A stretch of 64,000 nt of DNA, from the NCBI RefSeq assembly GCF_017874595.1, contig NZ_JAGILA010000003.1, forward strand, positions 124,001 through 188,000, read 5' to 3'. Under the pieces are notes generated by a model. The model had not been told where the DNA came from. It saw only the letters and a list, made by a program, of their open reading frames with translations, and searched no databases. Within the stretch, counting starts at the first letter, position 1. Each line of letters opens with the position of its first letter. The position numbers were made by a program, and so were the translations under genes. Origin of the DNA: Sinorhizobium kostiense (GTDB taxonomy: Bacteria > Pseudomonadota > Alphaproteobacteria > Rhizobiales > Rhizobiaceae). Shown here piece after piece: positions 1 to 9,265 of this stretch.

Positions 1-2
1 CG

Positions 3-107
3 GACGGCTCAATCCGATCGAGATGTATGGGCTCGCACATCGATCTCGACGCCGATGTAAGGATCGCCGACATGAAGCCGCCAAAGCTTGATGGCTGGAG
101 GCCCTAA
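3..107 (+). CDS. C-terminal end of an unidentified protein (partial)
   Basis: An open frame runs in from the left edge for 34 codons and stops at TAA 105-107, ending in ...MKPPKLDGWRP. I do not recognise it. It could be the tail of a gene that lies outside the window and precedes the histidine kinase. The fragment is too short to exclude a chance open frame. Confidence 0.3.
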   Translation, partial: DGSIRSRCMGSHIDLDADVRIADMKPPKLDGWRP

Positions 108-125
108 CCTGCAGATGAACTTGGT

Positions 126-2453
126 GTGATCGCGATGGTACAACCCACCATAATAACTCATGATAACCGCAGCGCCCCGCAACAAAGTGAATCATACTAC
201 GTACAGCTATTCGATTCTCACCCACAACCCATGTGGGTATACGATACCGAAACCTTCCGTTTCCTGATGGTAAACAACGCTGCCGTTGCCCGCTACGGGT
301 ACTCTCGGGAGGATCTTCTTAAGATGACCATCAGGGACATTCTTCCACCCGAAGATGTGCCCGCCTTGTTAGAAAGTGTAACCAACGGGCGCCACGATCT
401 CGAGCAGCCAAGCATCTGGCGGCATCGCCTCAAGGGCGGCCGGATCATCTTCGCAGAGATATCGTCCCATGCCTTCGACTTCGAAGGCCGAAGTGCGAGG
501 CTGATTATGGCCTTGGATGTCACCGAGCGTCTGGCTGCTGAACAGAAGATGCGTGAAAGCGAGGAGTTGTTCCGCGCAGTCTCAAACGTAACTGCGGACG
601 TGATTTGGGATTGGAACGTTGTTACCAATACTATCTGGTGGAGCGAAGGCCTCAAGGCAGTATTCGGCCACTCTCCCGAAGAAAGCCGTCGCAATCTTGA
701 ATTTTGGAAGACGCACACTCATCCGGACGATCTAGAGCGTGTATTACGTTCCACTCAAGCGGCGATGGATTCCATGGAACAAACATGGGAGGATCAATAC
801 AGGTTCTTTCGTGGCGATGGCTCGATTGCATACGTCGAGGATACTGCACACATCATCTACGACCGCCATGGAAAGCCGGTCCGATGCGTAGGTGGTATGA
901 GTGATGTTTCAGCACGCAAGGCAGCGGAAGATAAGCTTGCGCAACAGGCGGCGCTTCTCGACATGGCTCGGGATGCGATTATCGTGCATGACATCGACCA
1001 TAGAATTCTGTTCTGGAATAAGGGCGCAGAGCGGATCTACGGGTGGACGGCGGAAGAAGCAGTCGGGAAATCGCTTGGACAACTGCTTTACAGCGATGAA
1101 TCCAATCCCCTCGCTTACGTCGCCGTTGTCGTGGCGACTGGGGAATGGAGCGGCGAGATCGTGCAACGGCGCAGGGACGAAAGCCGCATTACCGTAGAGG
1201 CTCGCTGCTCGTTGATGGGTGACAGTGCTGCTGGTCCGCAATCCATCCTCTCGATCAACTCGGACATAACGAGGCGCCTGGCGATTGAGGAGCAATTGAG
1301 GCAGGCTCAAAAGCTTGAGGCCGTGGGGCAGCTGACGGGCGGCGTAGCGCATGACTTCAATAATCTTCTAACGGTCATCTTGGGCAACGCGGAGGTTCTC
1401 GCCGAACGGCTGAGCGAGGACAAGAGCCTTCGCCGCCTTGCGGAAATGACCTCAGCTGCCGCTCAACGAGGTGCTGACCTCGTACATCGGCTGCTCGCCT
1501 TCGCGCGCCGGCAGGCTCTCGAGCCGCAAGTGGTCGATCTCAATTCGCTACTGAAGGATATGGACGGTCTGCTGCGGCGAGCACTTTCCGAAGACATAGA
1601 AATCGAATTCATCCAGTCAGCCGGCCTCTGGAATGCGTTTGTTGATGCGTCCGAGCTTGAGGCTGCGATCCTGAACCTTTGCCTTAATGCGCGCGACGCG
1701 ATGCCGCGCGGCGGACGTTTGACGATTGAAACCGGAAATCTTTCTCTCGATCAACACTATGCGGATTGGAACTCGGACATTGCTCCCGGTCAATACGTGG
1801 TAGTAGCCATCTCTGACACAGGGACTGGGATGGAACCCCACATCCTCGCGCGCGTCTTCGAGCCATTCTTTACAACCAAGGAGACTGGGAAGGGGAGCGG
1901 CCTCGGCCTCAGCATGGTCTTTGGTTTCACCAAACAGTCGAACGGGCATGTCAAGATCTACTCGGAGCCCGGCCAAGGAACGACAGTCAAGGTTTACCTT
2001 CCGAGAGCCGTTCGGGGCGAGAAAGAGACGAGATCGAGTCCGGAGAAGGCCGCACTGCCCCAAGGCACGGAGAAGATTCTTCTAGTAGAGGACAATGAGC
2101 TGGTCCTGAACTATGTAGCGGCGCAGCTCGAAAATCTTGGTTACCAGGTCATTTCCGCTAGAAACGGTCAAGAGGCTCTGGACATTCTGCGAGACATCGC
2201 TGACATCGACCTTCTGTTCACCGACGTAATCATGCCAGGTGGTCTGAATGGAGGTCAGCTGGCGGAGGAAGCTCGCAGGATTCGACCAAAAATACCTGTA
2301 TTGTTTACTTCCGGATACACAGACAACGCCATAATTCATCAAGGTGGGCTCGATCCTGGGCTCCACTTTTTAAGCAAGCCTTACCGACCAAGGGAATTGG
2401 CTGCAAAGGTGCGCCTGATGCTTGAAGGCAAGAGAGTGCAAGGTTGTTTGTGA
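126..2453 (+). CDS. PAS-containing hybrid sensor histidine kinase/response regulator
   Basis: A 775-residue soluble sensor kinase with no membrane segment. Three PAS/PAC repeats (about residues 20-135, 145-265, 275-385) are followed by a HisKA dimerisation helix with the H-box VAHDFNN (His near 410). Next comes a HATPase domain with the N-box NLCLNARDAM, the G1 box DTGTGM and the G2 box GSGLGLS. A C-terminal receiver starts near residue 650, with its phosphoacceptor Asp in LLFTDVIMP. It should sense a cytoplasmic signal through PAS and relay phosphate internally to the receiver; no output domain is present. GTG at 126 or ATG at 135 may be the start, and neither has a clear Shine-Dalgarno. The minus-strand regulators just downstream are possible partners, by proximity only. 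Confidence 0.88.
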   Translation: MIAMVQPTIITHDNRSAPQQSESYYVQLFDSHPQPMWVYDTETFRFLMVNNAAVARYGYSREDLLKMTIRDILPPEDVPALLESVTNGRHDLEQPSIWRHRLKGGRIIFAEISSHAFDFEGRSARLIMALDVTERLAAEQKMRESEELFRAVSNVTADVIWDWNVVTNTIWWSEGLKAVFGHSPEESRRNLEFWKTHTHPDDLERVLRSTQAAMDSMEQTWEDQYRFFRGDGSIAYVEDTAHIIYDRHGKPVRCVGGMSDVSARKAAEDKLAQQAALLDMARDAIIVHDIDHRILFWNKGAERIYGWTAEEAVGKSLGQLLYSDESNPLAYVAVVVATGEWSGEIVQRRRDESRITVEARCSLMGDSAAGPQSILSINSDITRRLAIEEQLRQAQKLEAVGQLTGGVAHDFNNLLTVILGNAEVLAERLSEDKSLRRLAEMTSAAAQRGADLVHRLLAFARRQALEPQVVDLNSLLKDMDGLLRRALSEDIEIEFIQSAGLWNAFVDASELEAAILNLCLNARDAMPRGGRLTIETGNLSLDQHYADWNSDIAPGQYVVVAISDTGTGMEPHILARVFEPFFTTKETGKGSGLGLSMVFGFTKQSNGHVKIYSEPGQGTTVKVYLPRAVRGEKETRSSPEKAALPQGTEKILLVEDNELVLNYVAAQLENLGYQVISARNGQEALDILRDIADIDLLFTDVIMPGGLNGGQLAEEARRIRPKIPVLFTSGYTDNAIIHQGGLDPGLHFLSKPYRPRELAAKVRLMLEGKRVQGCL

Positions 2454-2528
2454 ACGCGGTTCGGACTTGTGCTCCCCAATATCACGGGGAGCAGATTGCA
2501 CAGATTAAGGATTTGCGTGGAGACTGCA

Positions 2529-3716
2529 CTACGATTTTGTCTTGTAACGGGCTTCAATGGGGGATCGAACGTATGCCGCAAATTCCTCCAGAGGCAATGC
2601 GGGTGCAAAGAGATAACCTTGCGCGATGTCACACCCAATCTCGGCAAGAACGGCGGCATCCTCCTGAGTCTCGACGCCTTCAGCAACTGCGAGTGCGTCA
2701 AAGCCGTGGGCCAACTGGATGGTCGCAACGCAGATATTTCTCAAAGCGCGGTCGCCTGAACATCCAGCTACGACAGATCGATCCAACTTGAGTTCAGAGA
2801 AGGGTGTACGCCGCAGCCGTTCAAAGGTGGCGTAACCGCAACCGAAATCATCGATTGAAATCTTGAAGCCATGCAAGACAGCGCGTGTTGCAAATGCTTG
2901 GCAGACCGAACTATCACCACCAAGGTCGCTTTCGGTGATCTCCAAGATCAGGTCAACGGGCCTAACCGCGCCATCACGAACCTTTTTGAGTTGCAAAATC
3001 AATGCCGGCTGCATGCTTCGGGTGGAAACATTTATCGAGAAACGGAGCGGCACACCGTCCCCTAAATCGAGTGATGCGGCTTTTGCCGCGGCCTCCGCGG
3101 CCCTGACGGTGAGTTCATGAAGATCGTCGTCGTCAGCCGAGGGCAAGAACTGACCGGGAAAGAGCAGACCTGCGCTGGGGTGCCTAATTCGAGCCAGGCA
3201 CTCTGCCCCCCTGAGGCATCCAGTCTTGAGCTCAACCTTCGGCTGAAACCCGAATTCGAGCCAATTCTTCCGAATCCCCTCGCGTAAGAGCCCCTCGGGA
3301 CATGGTTTCAAAACGCGCGGGAAATTCGCCGATGGGCCCCTGCTCGCCTCGTCTAGAACACGTCTCAAATCTTGCAGCCGGAATGGCTTTTTCAGTGGCG
3401 CCTTTGCATCCAGCCCGAGGCGAAGGGCAACATCCCTCGCGTGACGAAGCACGCTTTCAGGATGACCGCTGACTATGACGAGAGCCCCCATAAAGCGGAT
3501 GTCCCGGAGAATATGGAAAACATCAACTCCATCGGCTTCACCGAGAGACATGTCGACAAACACAATATCGGGGCTCTCCTGCTTCACAGCATCGAGCACG
3601 TCGCTAGCTTTTGTAACTGCACGGGCCTCAACTCCGAGGTGCTGCAGTTGGAATTGCAGAAGCTCGCAGATCTCCTGGTCGTCATCAACAATTACCGCCT
3701 TCACCTTGAACCTCAT
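2529..3716 (-). CDS. Response regulator with REC and EAL domains (cyclic-di-GMP phosphodiesterase)
   Basis: A 395-residue protein. The N-terminal receiver (about 1-120) has the acidic pair VDDD, the phosphoacceptor Asp in VFVDMS and a conserved Lys (LKKPF). The C-terminal EAL domain (about 145-380) keeps the metal and catalytic elements ITES, IDDFG, LKLDRS and AEGVET. The signature EAL is ECL (GAECLAR), which keeps the metal-binding Glu. It probably hydrolyses cyclic di-GMP under phosphorylation control. The start ATG overlaps the stop of the upstream regulator (ATGA type), so the two are translationally coupled and likely share an input signal. Catalytic activity is inferred from retained residues. 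Confidence 0.85.
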   Translation of the reverse strand: MRFKVKAVIVDDDQEICELLQFQLQHLGVEARAVTKASDVLDAVKQESPDIVFVDMSLGEADGVDVFHILRDIRFMGALVIVSGHPESVLRHARDVALRLGLDAKAPLKKPFRLQDLRRVLDEASRGPSANFPRVLKPCPEGLLREGIRKNWLEFGFQPKVELKTGCLRGAECLARIRHPSAGLLFPGQFLPSADDDDLHELTVRAAEAAAKAASLDLGDGVPLRFSINVSTRSMQPALILQLKKVRDGAVRPVDLILEITESDLGGDSSVCQAFATRAVLHGFKISIDDFGCGYATFERLRRTPFSELKLDRSVVAGCSGDRALRNICVATIQLAHGFDALAVAEGVETQEDAAVLAEIGCDIAQGYLFAPALPLEEFAAYVRSPIEARYKTKS

Positions 3717-4450
3717 TCTTTGGATTTCGGCGTGTTTGACGTAGCAGTCGTCCCCATTGACGTAAGTAAACGATATCCGACTCCACGAACCGTCTGCACA
3801 TACTCCACACTGTTCGAATCCAACTCACCGATCTTTCTTCTCAATCTTGCGATGTACACATCCAGCGTCTTGTCGCGCGGGTCATACTCCCGGAAGCAAG
3901 CATGCTTGGAAAGCTGCGATTTGCTGCAGGCCCGTCCGAGGTTTCTGTTGAGTTCTGACAGCAAACGGGTTTCGAGATCGGTAAGGGGCAGGGTTTTGCC
4001 GCGGCAGATTAGGGCCCTCGTAGTCAAGTCGCAACAAACGCTTCCAATCGCCAACTCGCCCGGAGGAACCGCGAAGCGCTTGCTCCCCGATTTTGCCACA
4101 ACGCGGGTGAGGCGAGCCTGGAGTTCACGAACCGAAAACGGCTTCATTACATAATCGTCGGCGCCCGCATCCAACGCGGTTGCCCGACTCTCTGGGCTTC
4201 CTATGCCTGAAATCAAGATCAGAGGGATATCCGAGTGCCTCCTGACCGTGCGGAGTATCTCCAGCCCGTTCCCGTCCGGCAAATTTACGTCAACGATCGC
4301 ACCGTCAAAGAAATTAATCTCCGCGCTGTGTATCGTCCGCAGGCACCGCTTATAGCTTGAAAGCAAATGGATATTGTCTCCCGGCACTGGCCAGGAGTGG
4401 ATGATCGTTTTTGCGACCAGATCATCGTCTTCAACCAATAGGATGTCCAA
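3713..4450 (-). CDS. OmpR/PhoB-family response regulator
   Basis: A 245-residue two-domain DNA-binding regulator. The N-terminal receiver has an acidic EDDD pocket, the Asp in GAIVDVNLPDG and the conserved Lys in DYVMKPF. The C-terminal winged helix (about 130-230) has the typical DLETRLLSELNRN, DVYIARLRRKIG and VRGVGYRL segments. It should bind direct-repeat operators when phosphorylated. It is the first gene of a minus-strand pair with the REC-EAL protein (4-nt overlap), so a phosphosignal may control both transcription and cyclic di-GMP. No histidine kinase is adjacent on the same strand; the PAS kinase at 126-2453 is the nearest candidate. Confidence 0.88.
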   Translation of the reverse strand: MDILLVEDDDLVAKTIIHSWPVPGDNIHLLSSYKRCLRTIHSAEINFFDGAIVDVNLPDGNGLEILRTVRRHSDIPLILISGIGSPESRATALDAGADDYVMKPFSVRELQARLTRVVAKSGSKRFAVPPGELAIGSVCCDLTTRALICRGKTLPLTDLETRLLSELNRNLGRACSKSQLSKHACFREYDPRDKTLDVYIARLRRKIGELDSNSVEYVQTVRGVGYRLLTSMGTTATSNTPKSKE

Positions 4451-4563
4451 CGCATCAGACTCCCGCGACCTAGCCGAAACTCACAAACCCCACACTCTCC
4501 GAAATGCTCCCTCCCGCGAGGAAGCATCAGCCGCGTCCTCGGCGCGGCAATATCGGCTGAAGG

Positions 4564-4986
4564 TCACGACAAGCGGTACTGGTCGGCCTCAAGAACGCTC
4601 TTCAGATCATGAATAGTCGCGAGTGGAAACTGGACACGCGAAAGAACGTTAACAAAACGAGAAGGCTGCGGTTTGATGAACTCCACCTCAATTTCATCCT
4701 TTGAGCGGTGAAATACAGTTGCTCCCATAAAGTATTCGTAGTTTCCGAGCACGACATAAAAGTGATCTGGAACTGCAGAATAGCTTGTCCTTATTCGGGC
4801 ACCGCTTTCAGATATCTGCACAACGACCGCCTTAATCATTGTCAGATTCCGCAAGGCCCTCGCCGGATAGACCAGCCGTACTATGAAACGACAACTTCTC
4901 TTTAGTTGCACACGTGTTCTGACTTCGGCCGCCACGCGAGATAGATAGGTAGAGTGAAGGCGGCTCCGGGGAGCGGTAACAATCAT
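4564..4986 (-). CDS. PilZ-like protein
   Basis: A 140-residue soluble protein resembling small PilZ proteins. An arginine-rich segment near residues 25-40 (LKRSCRF) is followed by a beta-rich region with VQISESGARI, which fits the PilZ pattern RxxxR...(D/N)xSxxG, although the first motif is degenerate. If genuine it would bind cyclic di-GMP, which fits its position next to the EAL protein. It is transcribed in the same direction as that pair but lies 113 bp upstream of the OmpR-type gene. An internal methionine (MTIKAV, near residue 49) is an alternative but less likely start, because it would remove the arginine motif. Confidence 0.6.
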   Translation of the reverse strand: MIVTAPRSRLHSTYLSRVAAEVRTRVQLKRSCRFIVRLVYPARALRNLTMIKAVVVQISESGARIRTSYSAVPDHFYVVLGNYEYFMGATVFHRSKDEIEVEFIKPQPSRFVNVLSRVQFPLATIHDLKSVLEADQYRLS

Positions 4987-5139
4987 GAGCGATGACCCGT
5001 TTTGGAGACAGTCGCTGATCTCAGACGCCGATTGCGAGAGAGAAGAGCTAGCCCGTTAGTGTCATCCGCGCGGTTAACTCGGGACTTCGAAACCGTTAAA
5101 AAGGGTAAAAGAGGTGCATTGGACATTGACGCTGAGAGG

Positions 5140-5461
5140 CGCGCTGGATTCCGGCGCGGCCATCCCGCCTTCGCGGGTGAGGGTGGAGACTATTCGACGC
5201 CATGCCCGAAGATCAGCCTTTTGCGCTTTGAACTCCTCGACACGCTTTGCAACTTCGGGATCGTTCGCAGGACCGACTTAGCGACATCATGCGACCGCCT
5301 TCGCCGTCAGGCTGGTCGAAGTACCAGTACCGTCGCTGCTTCACCGTGACAGGAGTGAAGCGACCATCCGGGGGAAAGTGGACGGACCATGCCGCGTCGA
5401 GCGAACGCTGTCCCAGCTCCGCGAGCATCGTCTGATACATGAGATCGATCGGCTTCAGCAT
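5140..5461 (-). pseudogene. Frameshifted N-terminal fragment of a GSU2403-type nucleotidyltransferase-fold protein
   Basis: The minus strand starts MLKPIDLMYQTMLAELGQRS and follows the rhizobial family described as nucleotidyltransferase fold (GSU2403 type) through YWYFDQPDGEGGRM. The frame then breaks near 5285, and the expected continuation (GPANDPEVAKRVEEFKAQKADLRAWRRIVSTL) reads in another frame down to about 5140. The remainder of the roughly 300-residue protein is absent. This is a dead fragment lying immediately upstream of the hydrogenase promoter, which shows that the left flank of hup has been rearranged. Family assignment is from memory of related rhizobial proteins. Confidence 0.6.
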
Positions 5462-5470
5462 GACTGCGTC

Positions 5471-5499
5471 GTTATACCTTTTTTGAAGAAAGGTATAAC
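5471..5499. repeat. Perfect 11-bp inverted repeat upstream of hupS
   Basis: GTTATACCTTT at 5471-5481 is repeated in inverse as AAAGGTATAAC at 5489-5499 with a 7-nt spacer. It lies 10 bp upstream of the ATG of the minus-strand fragment and about 55 bp upstream of the hupS sigma-54 promoter. It could be an operator for the broken minus-strand gene, a regulator site for hupS, or a bidirectional hairpin. It does not match the NifA site TGT-N10-ACA. Confidence 0.6.
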
Positions 5500-5553
5500 C
5501 AGCCCGGAAATTTTCGGAGGTACAGGAGGAAAGTAGGCCTCGGGATTCAGAAC

Positions 5554-5569
5554 TGGCCCGCTTCTTGCT
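5554..5569 (+). promoter_or_regulatory. Sigma-54 (-24/-12) promoter of hupS
   Basis: TGGCCCGCTTCTTGCT matches TGGCACG-N4-TTGCW with one change (A to C). The invariant GG (5555-5556) and GC (5567-5568) are 12 bp apart. Transcription would start near 5580, 64 bp before hupS. Hydrogenase genes of Rhizobium leguminosarum are known to be driven by NifA and sigma-54 in nodules. I found no consensus NifA site (TGT-N10-ACA) in the 150 bp upstream, so activation may use a divergent site. Confidence 0.85.
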
Positions 5570-5643
5570 GCGAACATTCCTGACAGACTCCCCCGATGTC
5601 CATCCGGGCGGTGTGATGGGGATTGGATTGCTAGAGGAGCAAC

Positions 5644-6726
5644 ATGGCAGCTGCCGAGACCTTTTATGACGTCATTCGTCGCCAGGGGATTACCCGGCGC
5701 AGTTTTACCAAGTTCTGCAGCTTGACGGCCGCGAGCCTCGGCTTCGGGTCGGGAGCGGCGAGGGCAATGGCGATGGCGCTGGAGACCAAGGAACGCGTGC
5801 CCGTCATCTGGATGCACGGCCTCGAATGCACATGCTGTTCGGAGAGCTTCATCCGCTCGGCCCATCCGTTGGTCAAGGACGTGGTCCTGTCGATGATCTC
5901 GCTCGACTATGATGATACGATCATGGCGGCCGCCGGCCATCAGGCCGAGGCGATCCTCGAAGAGACCAAGGAGAAGTACAAGGGCAAGTTCGTCCTCGCC
6001 GTCGAGGGCAATCCGCCGCTCAACGAGGACGGCATGTTCTGCATCGACGGCGGACGGCCCTTCGTCGAGAAGCTGAAATGGATGGCCGAGGACGCGTTTG
6101 CCATCATCGCCTGGGGTACCTGCGCCTCCTGGGGCTGCGTGCAGGCCGCCAAACCCAATCCGACCCAGGCAACGCCGATCGACAAGGTCATTCTCGACAA
6201 GCCGATCATCAAAGTTCCCGGCTGTCCGCCGATCGCTGAGGTTATGACCGGCGTCGTCACCTTCATCACCACCTTCGGAAAGCTGCCGGAACTCGACCGG
6301 CAGGGGCGACCGAAGATGTTCTATTCGCAGCGCATTCACGACAAGTGCTACCGGCGCCCGCATTTCGACGCCGGCCAGTTCGTCGAGGAGTGGGACGACG
6401 AGGGTGCGCGCAAGGGGTACTGCCTCTACAGGATGGGCTGCAAGGGTCCGACAACCTACAATGCCTGTTCCACTGTCCGCTGGAACGGTGGCGTCTCGTT
6501 CCCGATCCAGTCGGGCCACGGCTGCATCGGCTGTTCGGAAGACGGCTTCTGGGACAATGGCAGCTTCTATGACCGGCTGACCAACCTCCATCAGTTCGGG
6601 ATCGAGGCGAATGCCGACAAGGTCGGGTTGACCGCGGCGGGCATCGTGGGCGGCGCGATCGCCGCGCATGCCGCCGTGTCTGCCGTCAAGCGCGTCGCCA
6701 GCAAGCGCGAAAAAGCCGGCGCCTAA
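5644..6726 (+). CDS. hupS: Uptake [NiFe]-hydrogenase small subunit
   Basis: A 360-residue electron-transfer subunit of the membrane-bound H2-oxidising enzyme. A twin-arginine signal (RRSFTKF, residues 19-25) exports the folded heterodimer, and a C-terminal hydrophobic helix (about 325-345) anchors it. The proximal cluster region reads [12 protein letters not shown], with the additional cysteine next to the canonical one, and [11 protein letters not shown] supplies another. These two supernumerary cysteines mark the [4Fe-3S] cluster of oxygen-tolerant hydrogenases. Medial and distal cluster cysteines follow ([27 protein letters not shown]). AGAGGAG precedes the start. It is the first gene of the locus, followed 22 bp later by hupL. 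Confidence 0.97.
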   Translation: MAAAETFYDVIRRQGITRRSFTKFCSLTAASLGFGSGAARAMAMALETKERVPVIWMHGLECTCCSESFIRSAHPLVKDVVLSMISLDYDDTIMAAAGHQAEAILEETKEKYKGKFVLAVEGNPPLNEDGMFCIDGGRPFVEKLKWMAEDAFAIIAWGTCASWGCVQAAKPNPTQATPIDKVILDKPIIKVPGCPPIAEVMTGVVTFITTFGKLPELDRQGRPKMFYSQRIHDKCYRRPHFDAGQFVEEWDDEGARKGYCLYRMGCKGPTTYNACSTVRWNGGVSFPIQSGHGCIGCSEDGFWDNGSFYDRLTNLHQFGIEANADKVGLTAAGIVGGAIAAHAAVSAVKRVASKREKAGA

Positions 6727-6748
6727 TCCTCAGGGGAGGAACACCAAC

Positions 6749-8539
6749 GTGACAAGTCAAACTCCGAACGGCTTTACGCTCGACAATTCCGGCAGGCGCA
6801 TCGTCGTCGATCCGGTCACCCGCATCGAGGGTCATATGCGGATCGAGGTGAATGTCGACGAAAACAACATCATCCGCAACGCCGTGTCGACCGGCACGAT
6901 GTGGCGGGGCATCGAGGTTATCCTCAAGAACCGAGATCCGCGCGACGCTTGGGCCTTTACCGAACGTATCTGCGGTGTGTGCACCGGCACACATGCCCTG
7001 ACGTCGGTGCGCGCCGTGGAAAATGCGCTCGGTATCGCCATTCCGGACAATGCGAACTCTATTCGCAACCTGATGCAGCTGGCGCTCCAGGTGCATGACC
7101 ACATCGTACATTTCTATCATCTCCACGCACTCGACTGGGTGGATGTGGTCTCGGCGCTTTCGGCCGATCCCAAGGCGACCTCGGCGCTGGCGCAATCAGT
7201 CTCCGACTGGCCGCTTTCCTCGCCAGGCTATTTCAAGGACATCCAGACCCGGCTCAAGAAGTTCGTCGAATCTGGCCAGCTCGGCCCCTTCAAGAACGGC
7301 TATTGGGGCAATGCTTCCTACAAGCTGCCGCCTGAGGCCAATCTGATGGCGGTGGCGCATTATCTGGAGGCGCTCGACTTCCAGAAGGAGATCGTCAAGA
7401 TCCACACGATCTTCGGCGGCAAGAACCCGCATCCCAACTGGCTCGTCGGCGGCGTGCCCTGCGCGATAAATCTCGACGGCACAGGCGCCGTCGGCGCGAT
7501 CAATATGGAACGGCTGAACTTGGTGACCTCGATCATCGATCAGATCATTGAGTTCAATAACAAGGTCTATGTCCCCGATATCATGGCCATCGGATCCTTC
7601 TACAAGGAATGGCTCTATGGTGGTGGGCTATCGGGCAAAAACATTCTGGCATATGGCGACTTGCCGGAACATGCCAACGACTATTCCGACGCCAGCCTTA
7701 AGCTGCCCCGTGGCGCGATCATCAACGGCAATCTCGCGGAAGTCCATCCGGTCGACCATGCGGACCCCGAACAGATCCAGGAATTCGTGACCCACTCCTG
7801 GTACAAATATCCCGACGAGACCAAGGGCCTCCATCCCTGGGACGGCGTCACCGAGCCTCACTATGAACTGGGCCTCAATGCCAAGGGCACCAGGACGAAT
7901 ATCGAGCAGCTTGACGAGGCTGCGAAATATTCATGGATCAAGGCGCCGCGCTGGCGCGGCCATGCCATGGAGGTCGGCCCCCTCGCCCGCTGGGTGATCG
8001 GTTATGCGCAGAACAAGGCGGAGTTCAAGGATCCGGTCGACAGGGTGCTCACGGATCTCGGCCTGCCGGTCTCGGCGCTCTTTTCGACGCTGGGCCGTAC
8101 TGCGGCGCGCGCACTCGAATCGAGCTGGGCTGGCCACCAGATGCGCTATTTCCAGAACAAGCTGATCGCCAACATCAAGGCCGGTGACTCTTCGACTGCC
8201 CATATCGACAAGTGGAAACCGGAAACTTGGCCCAAGGAGGTCAAGGGCGTCGGCTTTTCCGAGGCGCCCCGCGGCGCGCTCGCGCACTGGATCAAGATCA
8301 AGGACGGCAGGATCGACAATTATCAGTGCGTCGTTCCCACAACATGGAACGGCAGCCCGCGCGACCTTAAAGGCAATATCGGCGCCTTCGAGGCATCGCT
8401 CATCGATACCCCGATGTCCGATCCGGCCCAGCCCCTCGAAATTCTCCGGACCATCCATTCCTTCGATCCATGCCTGGCGTGTTCGACGCACGTCATGAGC
8501 CCGCATGGTCAGGAAATGGCCAGGGTCCAGGTCCGGTGA
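6749..8539 (+). CDS. hupL: Uptake [NiFe]-hydrogenase large subunit
   Basis: A 596-residue catalytic subunit carrying the Ni-Fe(CN)2CO site. The N-terminal motif [10 protein letters not shown] and the C-terminal motif DPCLACSTH supply the four nickel-binding cysteines. The 15 residues after the final His (starting VMSPHG) are the extension removed by HupD once nickel is inserted. I chose the GTG at 6749 because AGGGGAGGA lies 8 nt upstream and the protein then begins [12 protein letters not shown] as in rhizobial HupL. An earlier in-frame ATG inside hupS is unlikely. The sequence is intact and full length. Confidence 0.97.
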   Translation: MTSQTPNGFTLDNSGRRIVVDPVTRIEGHMRIEVNVDENNIIRNAVSTGTMWRGIEVILKNRDPRDAWAFTERICGVCTGTHALTSVRAVENALGIAIPDNANSIRNLMQLALQVHDHIVHFYHLHALDWVDVVSALSADPKATSALAQSVSDWPLSSPGYFKDIQTRLKKFVESGQLGPFKNGYWGNASYKLPPEANLMAVAHYLEALDFQKEIVKIHTIFGGKNPHPNWLVGGVPCAINLDGTGAVGAINMERLNLVTSIIDQIIEFNNKVYVPDIMAIGSFYKEWLYGGGLSGKNILAYGDLPEHANDYSDASLKLPRGAIINGNLAEVHPVDHADPEQIQEFVTHSWYKYPDETKGLHPWDGVTEPHYELGLNAKGTRTNIEQLDEAAKYSWIKAPRWRGHAMEVGPLARWVIGYAQNKAEFKDPVDRVLTDLGLPVSALFSTLGRTAARALESSWAGHQMRYFQNKLIANIKAGDSSTAHIDKWKPETWPKEVKGVGFSEAPRGALAHWIKIKDGRIDNYQCVVPTTWNGSPRDLKGNIGAFEASLIDTPMSDPAQPLEILRTIHSFDPCLACSTHVMSPHGQEMARVQVR

Positions 8540-8551
8540 GGAGGCTCGATC

Positions 8552-9265
8552 ATGACCATCCATGAATCTATCGCCGCCGATGGCGAAGACGCCGTCCAGG
8601 GTCAGAACGTCTATGTCTATGAAGCTCCAGTGCGCATCTGGCACTGGGTCAACGCCTTTTCGATCCTGACGCTCGCCCTCACCGGATATTTCATCGGTTC
8701 GCCGCTGCCGTCCGTGCCCGGCGAGGCGAGTGCCAACTTCCTTATGGGCTACATCCGCTTCATGCACTTCGCGGCGGGGCAGGTCCTCGCCGTGTTCCTG
8801 ATCCTCCGCCTCTACTGGGCCTTTGTCGGCAATGTCCACGCGCGGCAGATCTTCTATGTGCCGTTCTGGAGCGGCCGCTTCTGGAAGGAATGGCTGCACG
8901 AGGTGCGGTGGTACACATTCCTGGCGCGCCAGCCGAAGAAATATGTCGGCCATAATCCGTTGGCGCAGCTCGCCATGCTCCCGATGTTCACCTTGCCCCT
9001 CTTCTTCATGGTGATCACCGGCTTTGCGCTTTATAGCGAGGGCGCGGGCCGCGACAGCTTAGAATATGCACTGTTTGGCTGGGTGTTCTCGATCTGGCCG
9101 AACAGCCAGGACATCCACACCTTCCATCATCTCGGCATGTGGGTGATCCTCGTCTTCGTGATGGTCCACATCTATGTGGCGGTGCGCGAGGACATTATGT
9201 GCCGGCAGAGCATCATCTCTTCGATGATCTCGGGCGAGCGGCTGTTCAAGGACCGGGAGGACTAG
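8552..9265 (+). CDS. hupC: Hydrogenase b-type cytochrome subunit
   Basis: A 237-residue integral membrane diheme cytochrome b that anchors HupSL and passes electrons to quinone. Four hydrophobic helices are visible (about residues 33-55, 70-92, 140-165, 190-212). Candidate heme ligands are the histidines in IWHWVNAF, FMHFAAGQ, HTFHHLGMW and VMVHIYVAV. It is preceded by GAGGCTC 12 bp after hupL and abuts hupD directly. Length and sequence match the HupC/HyaC family. Confidence 0.95.
   Translation: MTIHESIAADGEDAVQGQNVYVYEAPVRIWHWVNAFSILTLALTGYFIGSPLPSVPGEASANFLMGYIRFMHFAAGQVLAVFLILRLYWAFVGNVHARQIFYVPFWSGRFWKEWLHEVRWYTFLARQPKKYVGHNPLAQLAMLPMFTLPLFFMVITGFALYSEGAGRDSLEYALFGWVFSIWPNSQDIHTFHHLGMWVILVFVMVHIYVAVREDIMCRQSIISSMISGERLFKDRED

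Noticed and set aside
5380..5550. NifA enhancer TGT-N10-ACA upstream of hupS
   Set aside because: Checked each TGT and ACA in the stretch; none has the required partner at 10-nt spacing.
5455..6669. 404-codon minus-strand frame opposite hupS
   Set aside because: Shadow; hupS has all Fe-S ligands and a signal peptide.
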